DNA from: Brugia malayi
Lineage: Eukaryota > Nematoda > Chromadorea > Rhabditida > Onchocercidae
Reading direction: 5' to 3'
Assembly: GCF_000002995.4 (NCBI RefSeq)
Contig: NW_025062293.1
Coordinates: 1-64,000 of the forward strand
Length of the DNA stretch: 64,000 nt
The notes under the pieces were generated by a model. The model saw only the letters and a program-made list of their open reading frames with translations, had not been told where the DNA came from and ran no database searches. Position numbers and translations under genes: made by a program. Of this stretch, positions 12,224 through 24,637 are shown piece by piece; position 1 is the first letter of the stretch, and every line of letters starts with the position of its first letter.

Positions 12224-13660
12224 GACACAACTGAGATTGCGAGATATATTTGACGTTTTTGTTTGTGAGCATATCGAAGATGATCGGTTACGTGACAAGC
12301 TTAGTTGTCCGACATATGTTGTTCCTGAAATATTGAAAGATTCTCCTGAATATGCTGGTCGGTCGGCTGACATTTGGGCACTAGGAGTTTTATTCTGTGT
12401 TTTATTATTTGGAAGGTTGTCCGAAATAATTTAGACAGCATAAAATCTTACTTTGATCTCTATTCTAATACCAAAGAAGTAGGAATTTTTATATGGTCCA
12501 TCAACATCATTTCCAGTCTTTCATCAAAAATGTTTTAGTTATCTTTTCAACCTCAAAGATTGTTTTGCCGAATTCTTAAGGCAAAATTTAGCATCCCTCC
12601 ACAGATTTTGATATCACAGGCAGGTATACATTATTCCTTCATATAGGACCTAGTAGTTATATTACTTTTAATAAAATATTTCTGTATTTTAATTTTTTTT
12701 TCTGGAATATTTTTGTCATTGATTATATATGGTTCACTCGAAACATCCAGGAAATCAATTTTTACAGCACGTGCTTTAATTTTTGGCATGTTGCGAAAAG
12801 AATCGTCAGAACATCCCACCGTTGAACAACTGCTCTACATAGCTTTGGATGAACAGTGTTTAAACAAAACTAATGTTGTGTCATTTCGTTCTACATTACT
12901 AGGTATTTAAATTGTTAAGCCTGTTAGCATATGATTTGAAATTTCAGCGATGTGTGCCTTAAAAATTTTTTCTCACTCTGAAATTCATATATGCATGCAG
13001 ATGCTGAATTTACTTAAGGTTGGCTGGAAATACCATCTTTCCGTGGAGTAATCAGTAATTCAGCTTTTGAATTCGCAGGACGAATCATGAAGGTGATTTT
13101 TAATTTCTCAACCAGTTTTTCTTCAAATTATCACAAAGTTTCGTTGCGAATTAATTTTAATTAAAATGATTATCATTTATATCTATATATACTTCTCGAT
13201 CAAGTTTGTTGGAAGCAAGGAATTGTATGATATTTTTTAAATTGCTTAGAGTTGGTCAAGCAAAGTTCTGGTTTCGCATTGTGGCATAAAAAGATTTTAA
13301 TAACAGTGGTAATGATTTCATTTGCTTCTTGAAGAAAACGAAGACCAAGTAGTACCAGCTTTCTCACCTGCAATGTGTAACGTTCAACAACATTTGCGAA
13401 TAATGCACAACATTATAGCTGATTCGTTCTTGGCCACAGCAAGCAAAGAAGAGAATGTCGCCGAATTGCCTTCTCCTTCACATTTTGCTCCTGTTCTTGC
13501 TGTGATCACTACTTTTCCTGATAATGCTCTTCTGCTACACCTAGTGCAACATAGTGTCAATCTTCAAGAAATCAAGAATCGTTTTACTCGCAAGTTAAAA
13601 GGTTTTATTATCTTTGACGTTTGGATGAGTCCTATTTTATTTCTGAAATCTTGGAAGTAA
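12224..13660 (+). CDS. Tribbles-family pseudokinase, C-terminal half (NIPI-3-like)
   Basis: Tribbles proteins are catalytically dead kinases that dock the E3 ligase COP1 onto substrates such as C/EBP factors. Exon 12224-12415 reads DKLSCPTYVVPEILKDSPEY then AGRSADIWALGVLF, matching the Tribbles P+1 loop and helix F region (DKxGCPAYVxPEIL, ADxWSLGV). Exon 12559-12623 gives LFCRILKAKFSIPPQ, and exon 12768-12902 gives ARALIFGMLRKESSEHPTVE, matching the C-lobe end. These join in phase (2 then 1). The final exon (about 13335-13660) joins in phase and carries ENEDQVVPAF, the classic DQxVP COP1-binding tail motif. Oddities: the usual YPFHD-type segment after the GR is absent at the exon junction, and no N-lobe or catalytic-loop exons were found upstream. 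It could be a truncated copy, or have distant or unrecognised 5' exons. Confidence 0.75.
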
Positions 13661-15758
13661 TAAAAATATTTTATTGCGACACATAATCAGGGCAAAATTG
13701 TTACATCCTAATTGCAATAGAGAGTATTATCAATATTAGTTAGGTAGGATGTTATGCTAAAACCAGAGAGGTTAATTTTGTCAGATTTATTAGTGAAGAG
13801 ATCGATTGCATAAACGGTGTTACTTTGCAAATTTTGCCTTTTGAGAATTGCAGAAATTGGCTTAGGATTGATAGCAATCATTATATATATTCATCACAGC
13901 GGCACAAATATTTTATTTATTGGAAAAAAATATTTATGATAACTTTTATATGAAATTTGGAAAATTGGATCGTTCATGTCTCTTTGCAATTATTAGAATC
14001 TTTTGCGGAGTGTATTACATAGATTTCTGCAATGACCTTGAAATAAAGGAATCCATTTATGATGGCTACTTCATATTTTTTCAAAGTTGCTTTTGGAGCA
14101 AATTTTATTTTTATGATTGATTAAAAATCAAATGGTTAGTGTTATTTTTTTTCCGTTTGATTTCCGTTTAAACAGTCGGAATTATGTTTAAAATATTTTT
14201 TGGGACGATCTGGCGTGAATTCGATATGTATCTTTTCAAACGAAACCATACTTAGAGAAATTTCTATGCTAAGTGATCTATATTAATGTTTTTTTTACTT
14301 CATTGGTGAGAAGTGATCAAGAGAATCTCTTTCACCTCAGTCGCATTCTTCACTAAGAATTTTTTGCAATGATTGTAAATTACTTTTCGCTATATTATTT
14401 GAGCAGTCCTTATATAGAACTTCAAAATGCACATCTATTCTTTAGTCTTTCTGTTTTCATGTTAATTTCTTTCCTGGTAGTAACTGCTTTCTTGGTTTAA
14501 TACTCAAAGTCACATTATCGCGTGTCGAAGGATATGTGCTAATAAAGAATTAAAATCGATTGCATTTGTGGGGGATGACAAAAATTTATAATCGAAAATA
14601 ACTTCAGCTGACTCGTGAGGGGAATTTCTGGATAAAGTTGGGATTGAGAATTTCATTCATAAGCACAAAAGATGAAAGCTATAATTGCTTTGAATATGTG
14701 ATTATATAAAGAGAGTTAACTCACGAATAAGATTCTGTTTCATAATTAATATCTAAATATTTGGTCAGCCATGTAGCACATGATGTACAAAAAGCCATAA
14801 TTTGAAAGGAAATGAATTCAACAAATTTAATTCTTCAGAACCATAATCATCGCTCATTTATATTCCCACTCTTTTAACACTATTCAATTATACTATCCCT
14901 GACTTGATGAGTGATTTCGTAGTGGGAAGCAAAAATCATATGAATACCTTTATCACTTGAAAAGACTTTACTATTGCAGTGCTTCAACAATATAGTGGTC
15001 TTTTAGATATGCTTCCTTCTCCTTATCCTCAAGTATTTTATACTTATATTTGAATATATCAAGTCATTATATGAAGCCATGATATACTGGCTAGTATCAA
15101 CCCAGTAAATTTGGAACTTTCTCACTCTCATGCAATGCTAAAACTTCTATCCATAATAATTTAAACAAAACTAGCAAAACAACCTGCAATATTGGGATTA
15201 TATATGGTATGACAACTGATAATGATAGATGTTTGCTTGTTCAAACTTCTTCATTTGATTACTTAATCATCCTGCAAGAGTGATTGGTTTCTAGTTACAA
15301 GGAATTCTTTCGAAGTTCTGTTTTTAAAATTTAGTCCATCTTAACTATGCTCTGTATTGTTATGCAGCTATCCATCATTCTGCTCATGGATTTGCAGTGT
15401 TCTTTAATACTAAATGGAATGGAAGCTAACGACGTCCGTGTGGACGAAATGTGATTACCGATTTTATAACTCTGTTTGCGAAAAATTGTAAAGTAATCAA
15501 GCGCTTTATTTCAAAAGTGAGAATTTGCTCCAAATTTTTTTGAAATTTTTATGTTTCAACTTCCTCTTCAAACCTCCAGATCTGCAGTACTGAACAGGCC
15601 AAAATCAACAACTTTTTTTCTATCAGTAAAATTGGAATTCAAACTCTCTAAATCTCAACACCTCTAGTCTTATTTTAAAGCATTTTTACATTTTCATGTT
15701 CATCAGTAACAATTGCCATCTGTTTAGAAGATAAGCTAATCTTCATTAATACGTTTTA
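13661..15758. other. No gene recognised
   Basis: AT-rich sequence with only short unsupported frames (for example 13920-14120 +). No repeat array or family motif seen. Confidence 0.4.
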
Positions 15759-15769
15759 TCAGCTGTCAT

Positions 15770-16022
15770 CATTTAGATTACAGAACACTGTCTGGATCTT
15801 TCTTCTAAAAGAAAAAAAAATGAACTTAAAGAACAAATAATGAGCATTGCAGAGAGATAAGTCTAACAACTTAATCCTTCTGAACATTATTCCCATCTTT
15901 CCCATTAGCATTGCAAATGATCTATCATTAATTATGGTTTCTTGTAATGAAATTAGTTGGTTGACCTGCACCATGAGCTTGCTTAACACTCTATCATCCA
16001 TAACCCAATATCTACGGTCCAT
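15770..16022 (-). CDS. Possible exon, family unknown
   Basis: A minus-strand frame reads YWVMDDRVLSKLMVQVNQ then TIINDRSFAMLMGKMG. The composition is protein-like and helix-forming. A possible donor or frame end follows near 15870, after which the frame becomes rich in F and loses coding character. No neighbouring exon was found. It lies just upstream of the L10 pseudogene on the other strand. Confidence 0.25.
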
Positions 16023-16099
16023 GTCAACAATTCCTGTCTAACCCTTCACTTCATTATCAATAACAGGTCATTCCTCCTGGAGATAATAAGTGCACTTCC

Positions 16100-16348
16100 T
16101 CATTTACTGTTTCTCTCGAGAAAAAAAACGTTGCAACAACGTTCCGATCTTGCCTGGCAGGTATTCATTCGGGACTCGTCGGTGATTTTGGGGGGTCACG
16201 TTGCGTTAACTGTGCCCTGAGAGTGCGGATGAGGCGGTACCACTGTTACCAACCGGCTTCAACTGTTCATTGTGAAAGTTGTTAGGTACGATATATACAC
16301 GTACTTCCACCTTATCGAATTGTTAGTTCAATTTGAAGTTTTTAGGAA
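16100..16348 (+). promoter_or_regulatory. Former promoter/5' region of the L10 gene
   Basis: This stretch is markedly richer in G and C than its surroundings (for example GGGGGGTCACG near 16190 and GCGGATGAGGCGG near 16224). It sits directly upstream of the RPL10 start codon at 16349. Ribosomal protein genes commonly keep a GC-richer promoter. Its role is inferred from position only. Confidence 0.3.
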
Positions 16349-17544
16349 ATGGGACGACGACCAGCAAGATGCTACCGTTATATCAAGAATAAGCCATATC
16401 CCAAGTCTCGATTCTATCGTGGTGTTCCAGATCCGAAAATTCGTATCTTTGATTGGGGCAAGAAGAAAGCTGCAGTGGATGAATTCCCGTTGTATGTGTG
16501 TCTAATGAGAGAGAACATCTTTCATCGGAAGCGCTTGAGGTACATCATGTAGCTTGGGATTTGGATATCTGCTAGGAGACTGTTTAAGAAATTGTCCAAA
16601 TTGGATTCCTGTAATCCAAAGAAACACTTGTCATTTTGATCCTACCAGTCATATTTTCTTGCTCTTTTGTCATTTGCATGTTAAACAACAAATTGGTGGC
16701 AAATTTGACTACTGATGAAAAGCAGTTTAGGATTTATATTCTTATGCTATTCCTTGCAAAGACGGTTTTCATTTGAAAACGCTTAAAACTGCAGAAAGAA
16801 TCTAACGTAATATTTCAAAGTCCTTAATCCAAATTTATAAGTCTTCCGTTTTCAGGCAGTTCATATTTGTGCTAATAAATTTATGGTAAAGAACTGTGGC
16901 AAAGACGGTTTGTGGAACATCCATACCATATTGTACGCATCAATAAAATGTTATCATGTGCAGGTGCTGATCGCTTGGAAACTGGAATGCGAGGAGATTT
17001 TGGTAAACCTCAAGACTTAGTTGTACGAATTGATATTGGTGATATATTAATATCGGTACGGGTAAAAGAACAGGTTTGTTTTGTTTGCTAACAAGATATT
17101 TAGAATAATGCATTGTAATGGATGTCCGAACAGCGTGTACTGTAAATAAGGGACGGTCCCTATGATGTCCTGGTTCAGCAATGAAATTTAACGGCTTGTT
17201 TTTCTGTAAAATACGAGTTTTGCTCAAAAATGTTTTCTCTGACTTGCGAAGTCTCCGCCCTGTGTACAAATAAGTTCTGTAGCCTTTCTATAATGTAAAA
17301 ATCCTGAGGAATTGATAGTTGCCAATGTTCAGCACGAAGAGCATGCGGTGGAAGCTTTTCGAAGAGCGAAATTCAAGTTTCCTGGCGTCAGCTTATTGTG
17401 GTATCAAAGAAGTGGGGCTTTACAAAGTGGGACAAAGGGGAATATGAGACAATGCGTGAAGGACGTTTGGTATCAGATAGTACAACGTGCAAACTCGTAC
17501 GAGAGCATGATCCATTATCAAAATGGATTTCTAATCCTACTTAA
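16349..17544 (+). pseudogene. Ribosomal protein L10 (uL16) unprocessed pseudogene
   Basis: L10/uL16 is a large-subunit ribosomal protein near the peptidyl-transferase centre. The ATG at 16349 opens [20 protein letters not shown], close to the universal N-terminus. Three exon segments remain: 16349-16539, 16856-17073 and 17333-17544. They carry [56 protein letters not shown] and SKKWGFTKWDKGEY and end in TAA. Introns are kept, with GTACAT/TTTCAG and GTTTGT/GTTCAG borders, so this is not a processed copy. Three frame breaks are visible: around 16493-16502, where CVHLV-type residues are lost; around 16912, where about five residues after KDG are missing; and around 17383, one base short at FPG/RQ. 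A functional protein cannot be made as written. An indel-prone assembly is the main alternative, but two of the breaks are deletions larger than one base. Confidence 0.9.
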
Positions 17545-17664
17545 AAGTTGATAACTATTCTCATATATGTTTTTTGAATAAAATACTTTGGATTTTTCGT
17601 TTTTTTTTTTTCATGTGCTGATCACATTTGATCAGAAAATTGTATGCTCCGCGATACAAGAAGT

Positions 17665-18280
17665 TCTGTAAATTCAAAGAAGGTTTCAAATCATGAATGT
17701 ATGATATTCAGACATATACAATCGTGATTCATAATTCATGCATGTATGGTACTCAGACATATACAATCGTCATCCAAATTCATGGATGTATGATACTCAA
17801 ATGTAAATAATTATGATTCACTACTCAGACCGTTATTCACAATTCATGGATGTATGATACTCAGACCATTTTTCACAATTCATGGATGGATGTTACTCAG
17901 ACGAATATAAATGTGATTAACAATTCATGGATGTATAATACTCAGATATAAGCAATCATGATTCACAATTCATCGATATATGATACTCAAACATGAACAT
18001 TAACAATACAGAGATGTTGTGAAAGAGCGAATACAACCGCGATTCACAATTCATGGATGTATCATACTCGGATGATTGCAACTGTTATTAACAAGTTATG
18101 CAGGTATGATATTCGGACGAATATAACTGTAATTAATAAATCATAGATGTATGTGTATTCAGACATATACAACCGTGATCAACAGTTTATGGATGTACGA
18201 TACCCAGGCATATGCAACCGTAATTAACAATTTAAGGATGTATGATACTCGGATGAATACATCTGTGATTAACAAGTCAT
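17665..18280. repeat. Degenerate ~45-bp minisatellite
   Basis: There are about a dozen diverged units of roughly 40-45 bp, built on the words ATTCATGGATGTATGATACTC, AGACATATACAA and CGTGATTAACAA. Units vary in length by internal deletion. The array stops exactly where an LTR begins (18281). A small remnant of the same repeat lies 40 kb away at about 58330-58392. Confidence 0.9.
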
Positions 18281-18834
18281 TGTCGTGAATAGTTGTGGTC
18301 AGATACTCGAATATTTGTGATACAATAGTGAGATTAATGAATCTTTATAAAACGTATTATCAATAATCTGTAATCTGAGCAGTAGAAATAGGCTTTACAA
18401 AATCGGAGGAAATTGAGTTTTGTTATGAAGGTTATAGTCGACAATAATCTCTTGTTATCAGGATTGCATTTATATGGTTGAGAATTGGGCGTTTCTAAGA
18501 TAAAATCACATATGTCGAAGTTGGAGGTCATATATGTGAAGAGTTAAGCATGTATATGGTAAAATCACATATGTGAGGAATTAAAAATGTTTACATTTAA
18601 GATCATATAAGGAATTTAAAAGAAGAGATCATGATGAGAGCTAATTTCAATTTCATATAAACATGAGTAATAAATCTTAAGAAGCCAAATTAATGTAAGA
18701 TTGTTTGTGTAAGATGATTTATAATACCGTAAGATTGTTTACAATTTAAAAGTGATTAATTAGTTTTATTAGCTTTTCTTTATATTAAACTTATTATTTT
18801 GTATAAAGTTTTCGCGAAATTATAATTCGCGACA
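18281..18834 (-). mobile_element. BEL/Pao LTR, minus orientation
   Basis: Read on the minus strand it starts TGTCGCGAATTATAATTTCG and ends with CAACTATTCACGACA, i.e. TG...CA ends like the LTRs at 41240 and 61750. A purine-rich tract (GGAGAGAGGTGGAGAG on the minus strand, 18835-18850) sits directly upstream, as expected for the polypurine tract before a 3' LTR. The five bases on each side do not match, so no target-site duplication is visible. It is best read as a 3' LTR whose internal region is lost, rather than a clean solo LTR. Confidence 0.82.
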
Positions 18835-18850
18835 CTCTCCACCTCTCTCC

Positions 18851-20574
18851 GTTTATTAAATTTTATTAAATCGTTTTTTTTTTTTATTTTTTATTATTTC
18901 TTCTTTTTTGAAATTTACAATTTATTATTATAGTGATTAGATGTCAGTTATTTTAGAATATCACTTATCAAGATGTTTATTCCTTTTTTTCTGTCAGCGA
19001 ACTACATGTGAAATATATAACACATATATCAACGATCTAAATTTATATCACTTATTTGTTTGTTTTTTCTTCTGAATATAAATAAACTTATAGTATATAT
19101 GTTTATTTAGCTTACAGAATAAAAAATAGAAACAAAAATCCGAAATGTATTATTTTGAAAGTTCATTTGTTGGATTATTTAAAATGAAGTGTAAAACACA
19201 TAAGTTTTCATCCATTTTTTCTTCATTTATGAAATAGTAAAAATGAAAAAATGTTTTGTTTATAAAGCAATTTTTGAAAATTAATTATTATTAACGTTTG
19301 TTAGAAAATAGATAATATTTATCATTATTTATTAGAAAATTAATGCATGCTCACTGCTAAATATTCCCACAAAGCCATGGGCAATATTTACTTCATTTTA
19401 ACATAGTACTAGTTTGCATCACTTAAATATAATAAAGAAAATGTTAATCAAATGAAATCAGTTGATTTTGATATATTTTTATATCAAAAAGAAATCTAAA
19501 AAAAGAAATAGGAAAGAAATGAAAATTAAAAAAAAAAAATTAATGAAATTACTTACCTCATCAAGGCTAAGAGCAACATGCGTAAATTTATTATTCAAAT
19601 TTTTAAACATTTTTCAATAAAATCGAATAATGTTACCACCAATTTGTTCTACGTTTATCATATTTTTAACAAAAAATGTTACAAATTATCCAATGATATA
19701 TCACTCTGATAACTGAATTAAATAAAATAGTATTTTGTTTGAAATAAATATAATATTCTTAGGTTTCTATGTCAATTATAATTTATTGTCTAAATTTTGA
19801 ATTTTATTCCCTTTTTATAATGTAATAATTAAGATAAAGCAATTTCATTTAAAGTTTTTCAAATGTGTTTCAAATGTGTTAAATACCAATAAAATTACTT
19901 TAATCGTTAATTTTTTTGAGAAATAATTTTTGTTGCAATTTCAAAGGAAAAAAAAACAAAAGGAGACTCGTAATAGAAGTTTCAATAAATTTCTTAAGTT
20001 TATCTATTTCTGGTAAATTTTTTCCTTTTTTACTTGAAAACTTTCGAATAAACTTATATGGTTATTTAGACTGGATATTTTAATTATACAGTTAAATCTT
20101 TAATTAAACAATCGAAAATTAACTACAAAATTACCTGTGTTAATTTTATTTAATTTACTACGAATGATTGCATAAATTTATCAGTTTTAATATTTACAAA
20201 CTAATTAATTGATAAGTTCTATTATATCTAACATTATTAATGCCCTTATATTCATAAGCTTATTAGTTTTATCCACAAACTCATTTCAATATATATTTAA
20301 AAAAAATCAAACCAAAAATTGCTTTAATGTTTTTTTGCGTTTGATAGAAAAGAAAAAAAAATTGAAACTAATATAGAAAGCATTGGATAAATGCAATAAT
20401 TGATAAGAGAAATCAATTTAACTGTTTAATTTAATAATAACTGAGAACGATTCCGTAAAGCAGGAACATCAGGAAAGCGGTGAATAATGTTTAGATCCAC
20501 TAACAAGCTTACGCTAAATATAAATTAAAATATATAAGATTATTCTATTTTTAACAATAAATGATAAGGCAAAC
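18851..20574. other. AT-rich spacer, no gene
   Basis: Very AT-rich with homopolymer runs. I looked here on the minus strand for the final exons of the KDM8 remnant and found no JmjC C-terminal motif. Confidence 0.5.
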
Positions 20575-21385
20575 CTGACTGGTATTGGTCAAAAACCCAT
20601 CCTATTGAGGGTATACATTTTCAGTTTCAGTAGCATGTATTATTCGTAAAAACTTGAATGCTTAAATTTTCTTAATCTCCTCCTATAAAACTGTCACCAA
20701 AAAGAAAAAAAAAATCTGTGTTCATTAACAAACTATTTGGCAAATATGTTATTTTTTGGATCGAAATACTGAGATGATACATTTTCTGATGGTCCAATCC
20801 AAATATTAATATCGACACTGTCACCAAATGAACAGTAATCGAGAATTATAATATCATCCAAAAGTTCTGGAATTTGATCAAACGATGTTGCACTAAATAA
20901 CTTGGATCATCTGAGTTCTGCAAATCTTATTAAATCATTTAAATATATTTTTACAAACACTAGGAATCTTTTTTTTTTTTCACAATCTTTTTAACACTAA
21001 GCAGATCGACATTGTCACATAACTTTAATAGATCTTAATTCTCGACTTATAGCAGCAAAAGATTCCTTTCGCCACCTGTCATTTTAACGGATTCAATGAC
21101 TTTGTTATGTTCATTACAACTGCATTAGTTTTAAATAGTTATTTGTATGTTAAAGACGGAAAAACAAGAAATCAAGCATATGAACTGTACTGCTTCAGGA
21201 CCAAAAAATACAGATTCCATTAACTTCAAAAAAGTAATAACTAAAAATATGCCATATGTCACATTCTATTAATTTCTGAATGAAATTACAAAAAGTCATC
21301 ATAACTTGTTAACAGTTACCACCAGCATAACTGTTACCAATCTCAATTGACCAATAAAGGTACGATGACCAATAAATTTGTTAAA
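20575..21385 (-). pseudogene. KDM8/JMJD5 JmjC dioxygenase pseudogene
   Basis: KDM8/JMJD5 is a nuclear Fe(II)/2-oxoglutarate JmjC hydroxylase. Three minus-strand segments match it in order. About 21380-21290 reads GHRT and, after a frame slip, PIEIGNSYAGG and QVMMTF (family: GxRTVPxExGxxY, LMTVxEF). The exon starting 20892 reads FDQIPELLDDIIILDYCSFG then DINIWIGPSENVSSQYFDPK (family: FDQIPEL...PDYCSLG...INAWxGPxGTxSPLHxDP). Exon 20660-20575 reads KFLRIIHATETENVYPQ, stop, DGFLTNTSQ (family: VYPxxDGxLxNTSQ). Breaks: the HxD iron ligand is YFD, so the histidine is lost; there is an in-frame TAG at 20602-20604; and a frame slip in the first segment lies beside a short duplication of TTTATTGGTCA. 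Splice sites persist (TTTAG, CAG/GTTTGC). The C-terminal exon with the last iron ligand was not found. Confidence 0.85.
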
Positions 21386-22696
21386 ATATGAGAAGCTAGA
21401 AGGAAGCTAAGATCAGTAGCATAAGAGTGCATAGGAGTAGTAAGAATAATTATAAATTTGCTTTTTCAAGATCAATAGTTTCTACATAAAAAACGACAAA
21501 TTATGTTGAAGTTCTTAACATTTATGTAGAGAACCTTTCTAGACAACTATTAATCTTATTTACATTTTCTAAATGCAGGCCACTAATTTACAAGTCTTCT
21601 TACAACTACTAGTTTTTTATTTCTACAACATCTCTTCAAAAGACAGTAGCTCGCAAACATCCATAATTTGAGTTCAGTAAAGGAAGTGGTGGTTGCAAAA
21701 GCTTTATAGTCTGTAAAAAAAGTAATAATGTGCATATTAATACGAAAGTTCTAGAAAAACTGGCTTACCATTTGAAATTTCAGAAAGCGTAAATCCTTGC
21801 AAAAAAGAGTTACTCATCGGAAAGTAAGTCGCCAGTTTTGATAAAGGAGAATGCAAATGAGGGCAAAGTTCGGCAGCGCAAAAAATTTTGCAAAACCATC
21901 AACACTACGACCCATTATTACGCCCATATCACAAGCAACATAGATCTAGTCAACATATGACAAAATATACAGAATGTAATAAATATATCAGTTAATACAC
22001 TTCATAATACTGAAAAGTAAAGCTTAATAGTATAAACATTACCATTATTTTATCAAATACAGTTGGCATCATTAAAACAACAAAAATGCTTACTTCTATT
22101 CGCTTCTCTAATTTCAAACATACTACTCTACACATCATAATATTTGTGTAAAAAAAGTCTCCAAACTTCATCGATCTCTTCATAATAGCCAGTATTCAAT
22201 TTTTCCCAAACTATTAAGACCAAAAAATTTTTTGTTTACTTCGTGCAAAATTTTATGCTAAAGTTGCTCGAGTGCATTCTTTATAAATTCGAATTAGTAA
22301 ACAACCAATGACACTTTCTTCTGGCAAGTGTTGCAGATGGACTAGTCTAGGAACATCTTGTGTCTAATCTGTTTCCATGTATTTCATTTTAAAAAACGTA
22401 ATATTTGATATTTTGAGCTGGAGATTATTTGGCCATGTGAGTAATCGTTGAATGCAAGAGTAACATATTTGGTTTGAGATACTCGATTTCAAGTTTAAGA
22501 TACTCGATCTAAAACAAAAAAAAAAAAAAAAAAAAGGTGAAGGTATTCGATCTGTGTCAATTTAAGTGAATCTCACTTATTAACCTAAAAAGCAGAAAAA
22601 ACCTTATCAACCTTGAATTTATTTTGACCAAAATGAATTTGCAAAAAGGAAGAAAATTTGAAAACTAAGTATACATTAATCATAAAAATAATCAAC

Positions 22697-22826
22697 CTTG
22701 AATGACATGATAGTTTTATTCTCGTCATAACAGCCGGATCAAAGCAATCACCTGGTGTATATTTACAATCAGCACCGTCAAATGCAATGTAGGTAACTTC
22801 ATTCGACGTGGAAAATAAAACATCGT
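22697..22826 (-). CDS. Unrecognised exon
   Basis: This is a 130-base minus-strand open exon between a TTTTTGCAG acceptor and an AAG/GTTGAT donor. It reads FSTSNEVTYIAFDG then GDCFDPAVMTRIKLSCHS. Composition and splice signals look real. A weak resemblance to an RCC1-type blade (IAFDG, IKLSCHS) would fit the exon at 26068-26187, but two other genes lie between them, so I leave it unassigned. Confidence 0.4.
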
Positions 22827-23106
22827 CTGCAAAAAGAAAAAAAAAAATACATTTAAAGTAATATAACTGTCTAAAAGATGGACAAAAGTACTGTAATATA
22901 ATAAAATATATTAAAAAGTACAACAAAATTATTAAATTCTTCGATTATCGCCAAAATAAATACCAAACATGTAGTATTAATACAGATATAAAGGTACAAA
23001 TGATTCAGTCCCATCATTACAGATTACAATGTCGATACATTATGCTCAATGGATTATGTACTGAGAAATTCACAGCAATTTTTTATTTGCAAGGTTTTAT
23101 AGTAAG

Positions 23107-23277
23107 TCAAATGTAACCAGCATCTCTAAATTCATCTGATGATACCATGAATCCAAGTTGTTCGTAAAACTTTAAAGTATTATGGTATCGATATATTATC
23201 AGGAGTTGCCTACTATAGAAACATTGTGCTAACTCGATAGCACGTCGACATAGGCGATATCCCACAGCTCGTTCTCG
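23107..23277 (-). pseudogene. GNAT acetyltransferase (ElaA-like) C-terminal exon, isolated
   Basis: The minus-strand exon begins after CTAG at 23278 and runs 56 codons to a TGA at 23107-23109. It reads RERAVGYRLCRRAIELAQ, then LIIYRYHNTLKFYEQLGF and SSDEFRDAGYI. This is the C-terminal half of a GNAT fold: motif A (usually RGxGIGxxL, here RERAVGYRL), the acetyl-CoA site helix, then the FYxxLGF strand-turn and the EFxxAGI tail of ElaA-type proteins. The N-terminal half was not found; a minus-strand stretch at 23473-23742 is open but does not match convincingly. The variant pyrophosphate-loop glycines and lack of upstream exons suggest a relic, though a live gene with unseen exons is possible. 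Confidence 0.6.
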
Positions 23278-24637
23278 CTAGTCCTAAAAAAAATAAACAA
23301 TTCTTAGTAAACAAAATCTAATAAACAACTTCTTTGTATTAAATTAAGCAAAAAACCAGGGATACACAGCAAACCACTTTTGAAATTAACTAGATATTTT
23401 ATATAAATCACATCAAAAAGTATTACATACACTCCCTAAACTCACAACGAATAACCACGCTAACTCCTATCCCTACTTAAACTTATCAAGCGGCATATTA
23501 CAATACACGTGCCTCACTCTACAGTATCCAGAAAAAACGTTGCAGAATCCTTCTGACTTGCAGCATAGTATTGGAATAAAATATTGGATATAATTGGAGA
23601 GGTTGAAAGGTGGCGACTTATTTATTGTGTAAGCGATAATTGGTTGATTACAAGAGTCATTGTTGCCTTGCTTGTGTTCGTTTCTAGAAAGATGATAAAG
23701 GAACTCTTTAGAGGTTTGAAGTATTTTCAAAACTAGGAACAAGAACTTTATTTTAAAAATTTCGAGTTTAATTTTTTATTTTGGGAATTTTTTTCTTCGG
23801 AAAAAAAATAAACAATTGAAATTAAATTGAAATTAAAACGAAAAATAATTTCTATATACAAAAAAAATTCTGTTTTTTTAAAAAAATAAAACATTTTCTA
23901 TTTAAAAAAAAAAAATTAAAACAAAAAATTTACATATATTAATAAGATACTTTAATATTACTGATAAAGGTTTATAAATTCTTCTTACTTATATAATTAA
24001 CTGAATAAGTTATTTTATTAATTTAAAAAGTATATTTTTGAGAAAATTCATTTATGCATCAAATTTCATCATTGATAAATTTTTTGTTAACACTGAATTA
24101 AAATCTGCAAATAAGATATTTAAATATGAAAACATACAATTCGATCCAATAATACATTATGAAATGGGCGAATTGATAAGGACTTTTGACATAAATGAAA
24201 TTAATAAGTGATTTCTGCAAATATTTGATAAATCGAGTGTATTTGTGATTTGTTCATAGTTAATGTTTTAAGGGAGAGTTCGATTTATTCCTATGAATTT
24301 ACTAAAAATTTAAACAATAGTATACTGCTCCAGTCTTTGGGAATCAATATATGTCTTTTCTTTTGTAATACTCTTCTCCTTAATGTTATTTCGGCTCAGA
24401 ATGAGCTTCTGATATTGCATTCCGGTCGATTTCTTTCCTTAAGTTTGTTACTGAATGCTTTTGGACATCAGTAAAAAACACTGTGCCACATTCTTCTCTT
24501 GATCTGCCCCTAGAATAAATAGATAATTTTTTTAATAATCAAGAACTATATTATATAGAAAAAATAAAAAAAATCCAATCGTCATATGTATTTACAGAAA
24601 CAAATATGCATATGCATAAGCATATCTTCATACTGAC

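Noticed and set aside
12098..12373. 91-codon minus-strand frame
   Set aside because: Shadow of the Tribbles exon on the plus strand.
16940..17269. 109-codon minus-strand frame
   Set aside because: Overlaps exon 2 and intron 2 of the L10 pseudogene on the opposite strand and has no motif.
18281..18834. Solo LTR with target-site duplication
   Set aside because: The flanking five bases differ and a polypurine tract adjoins it, so it is treated as a 3' LTR remnant rather than a clean solo LTR.
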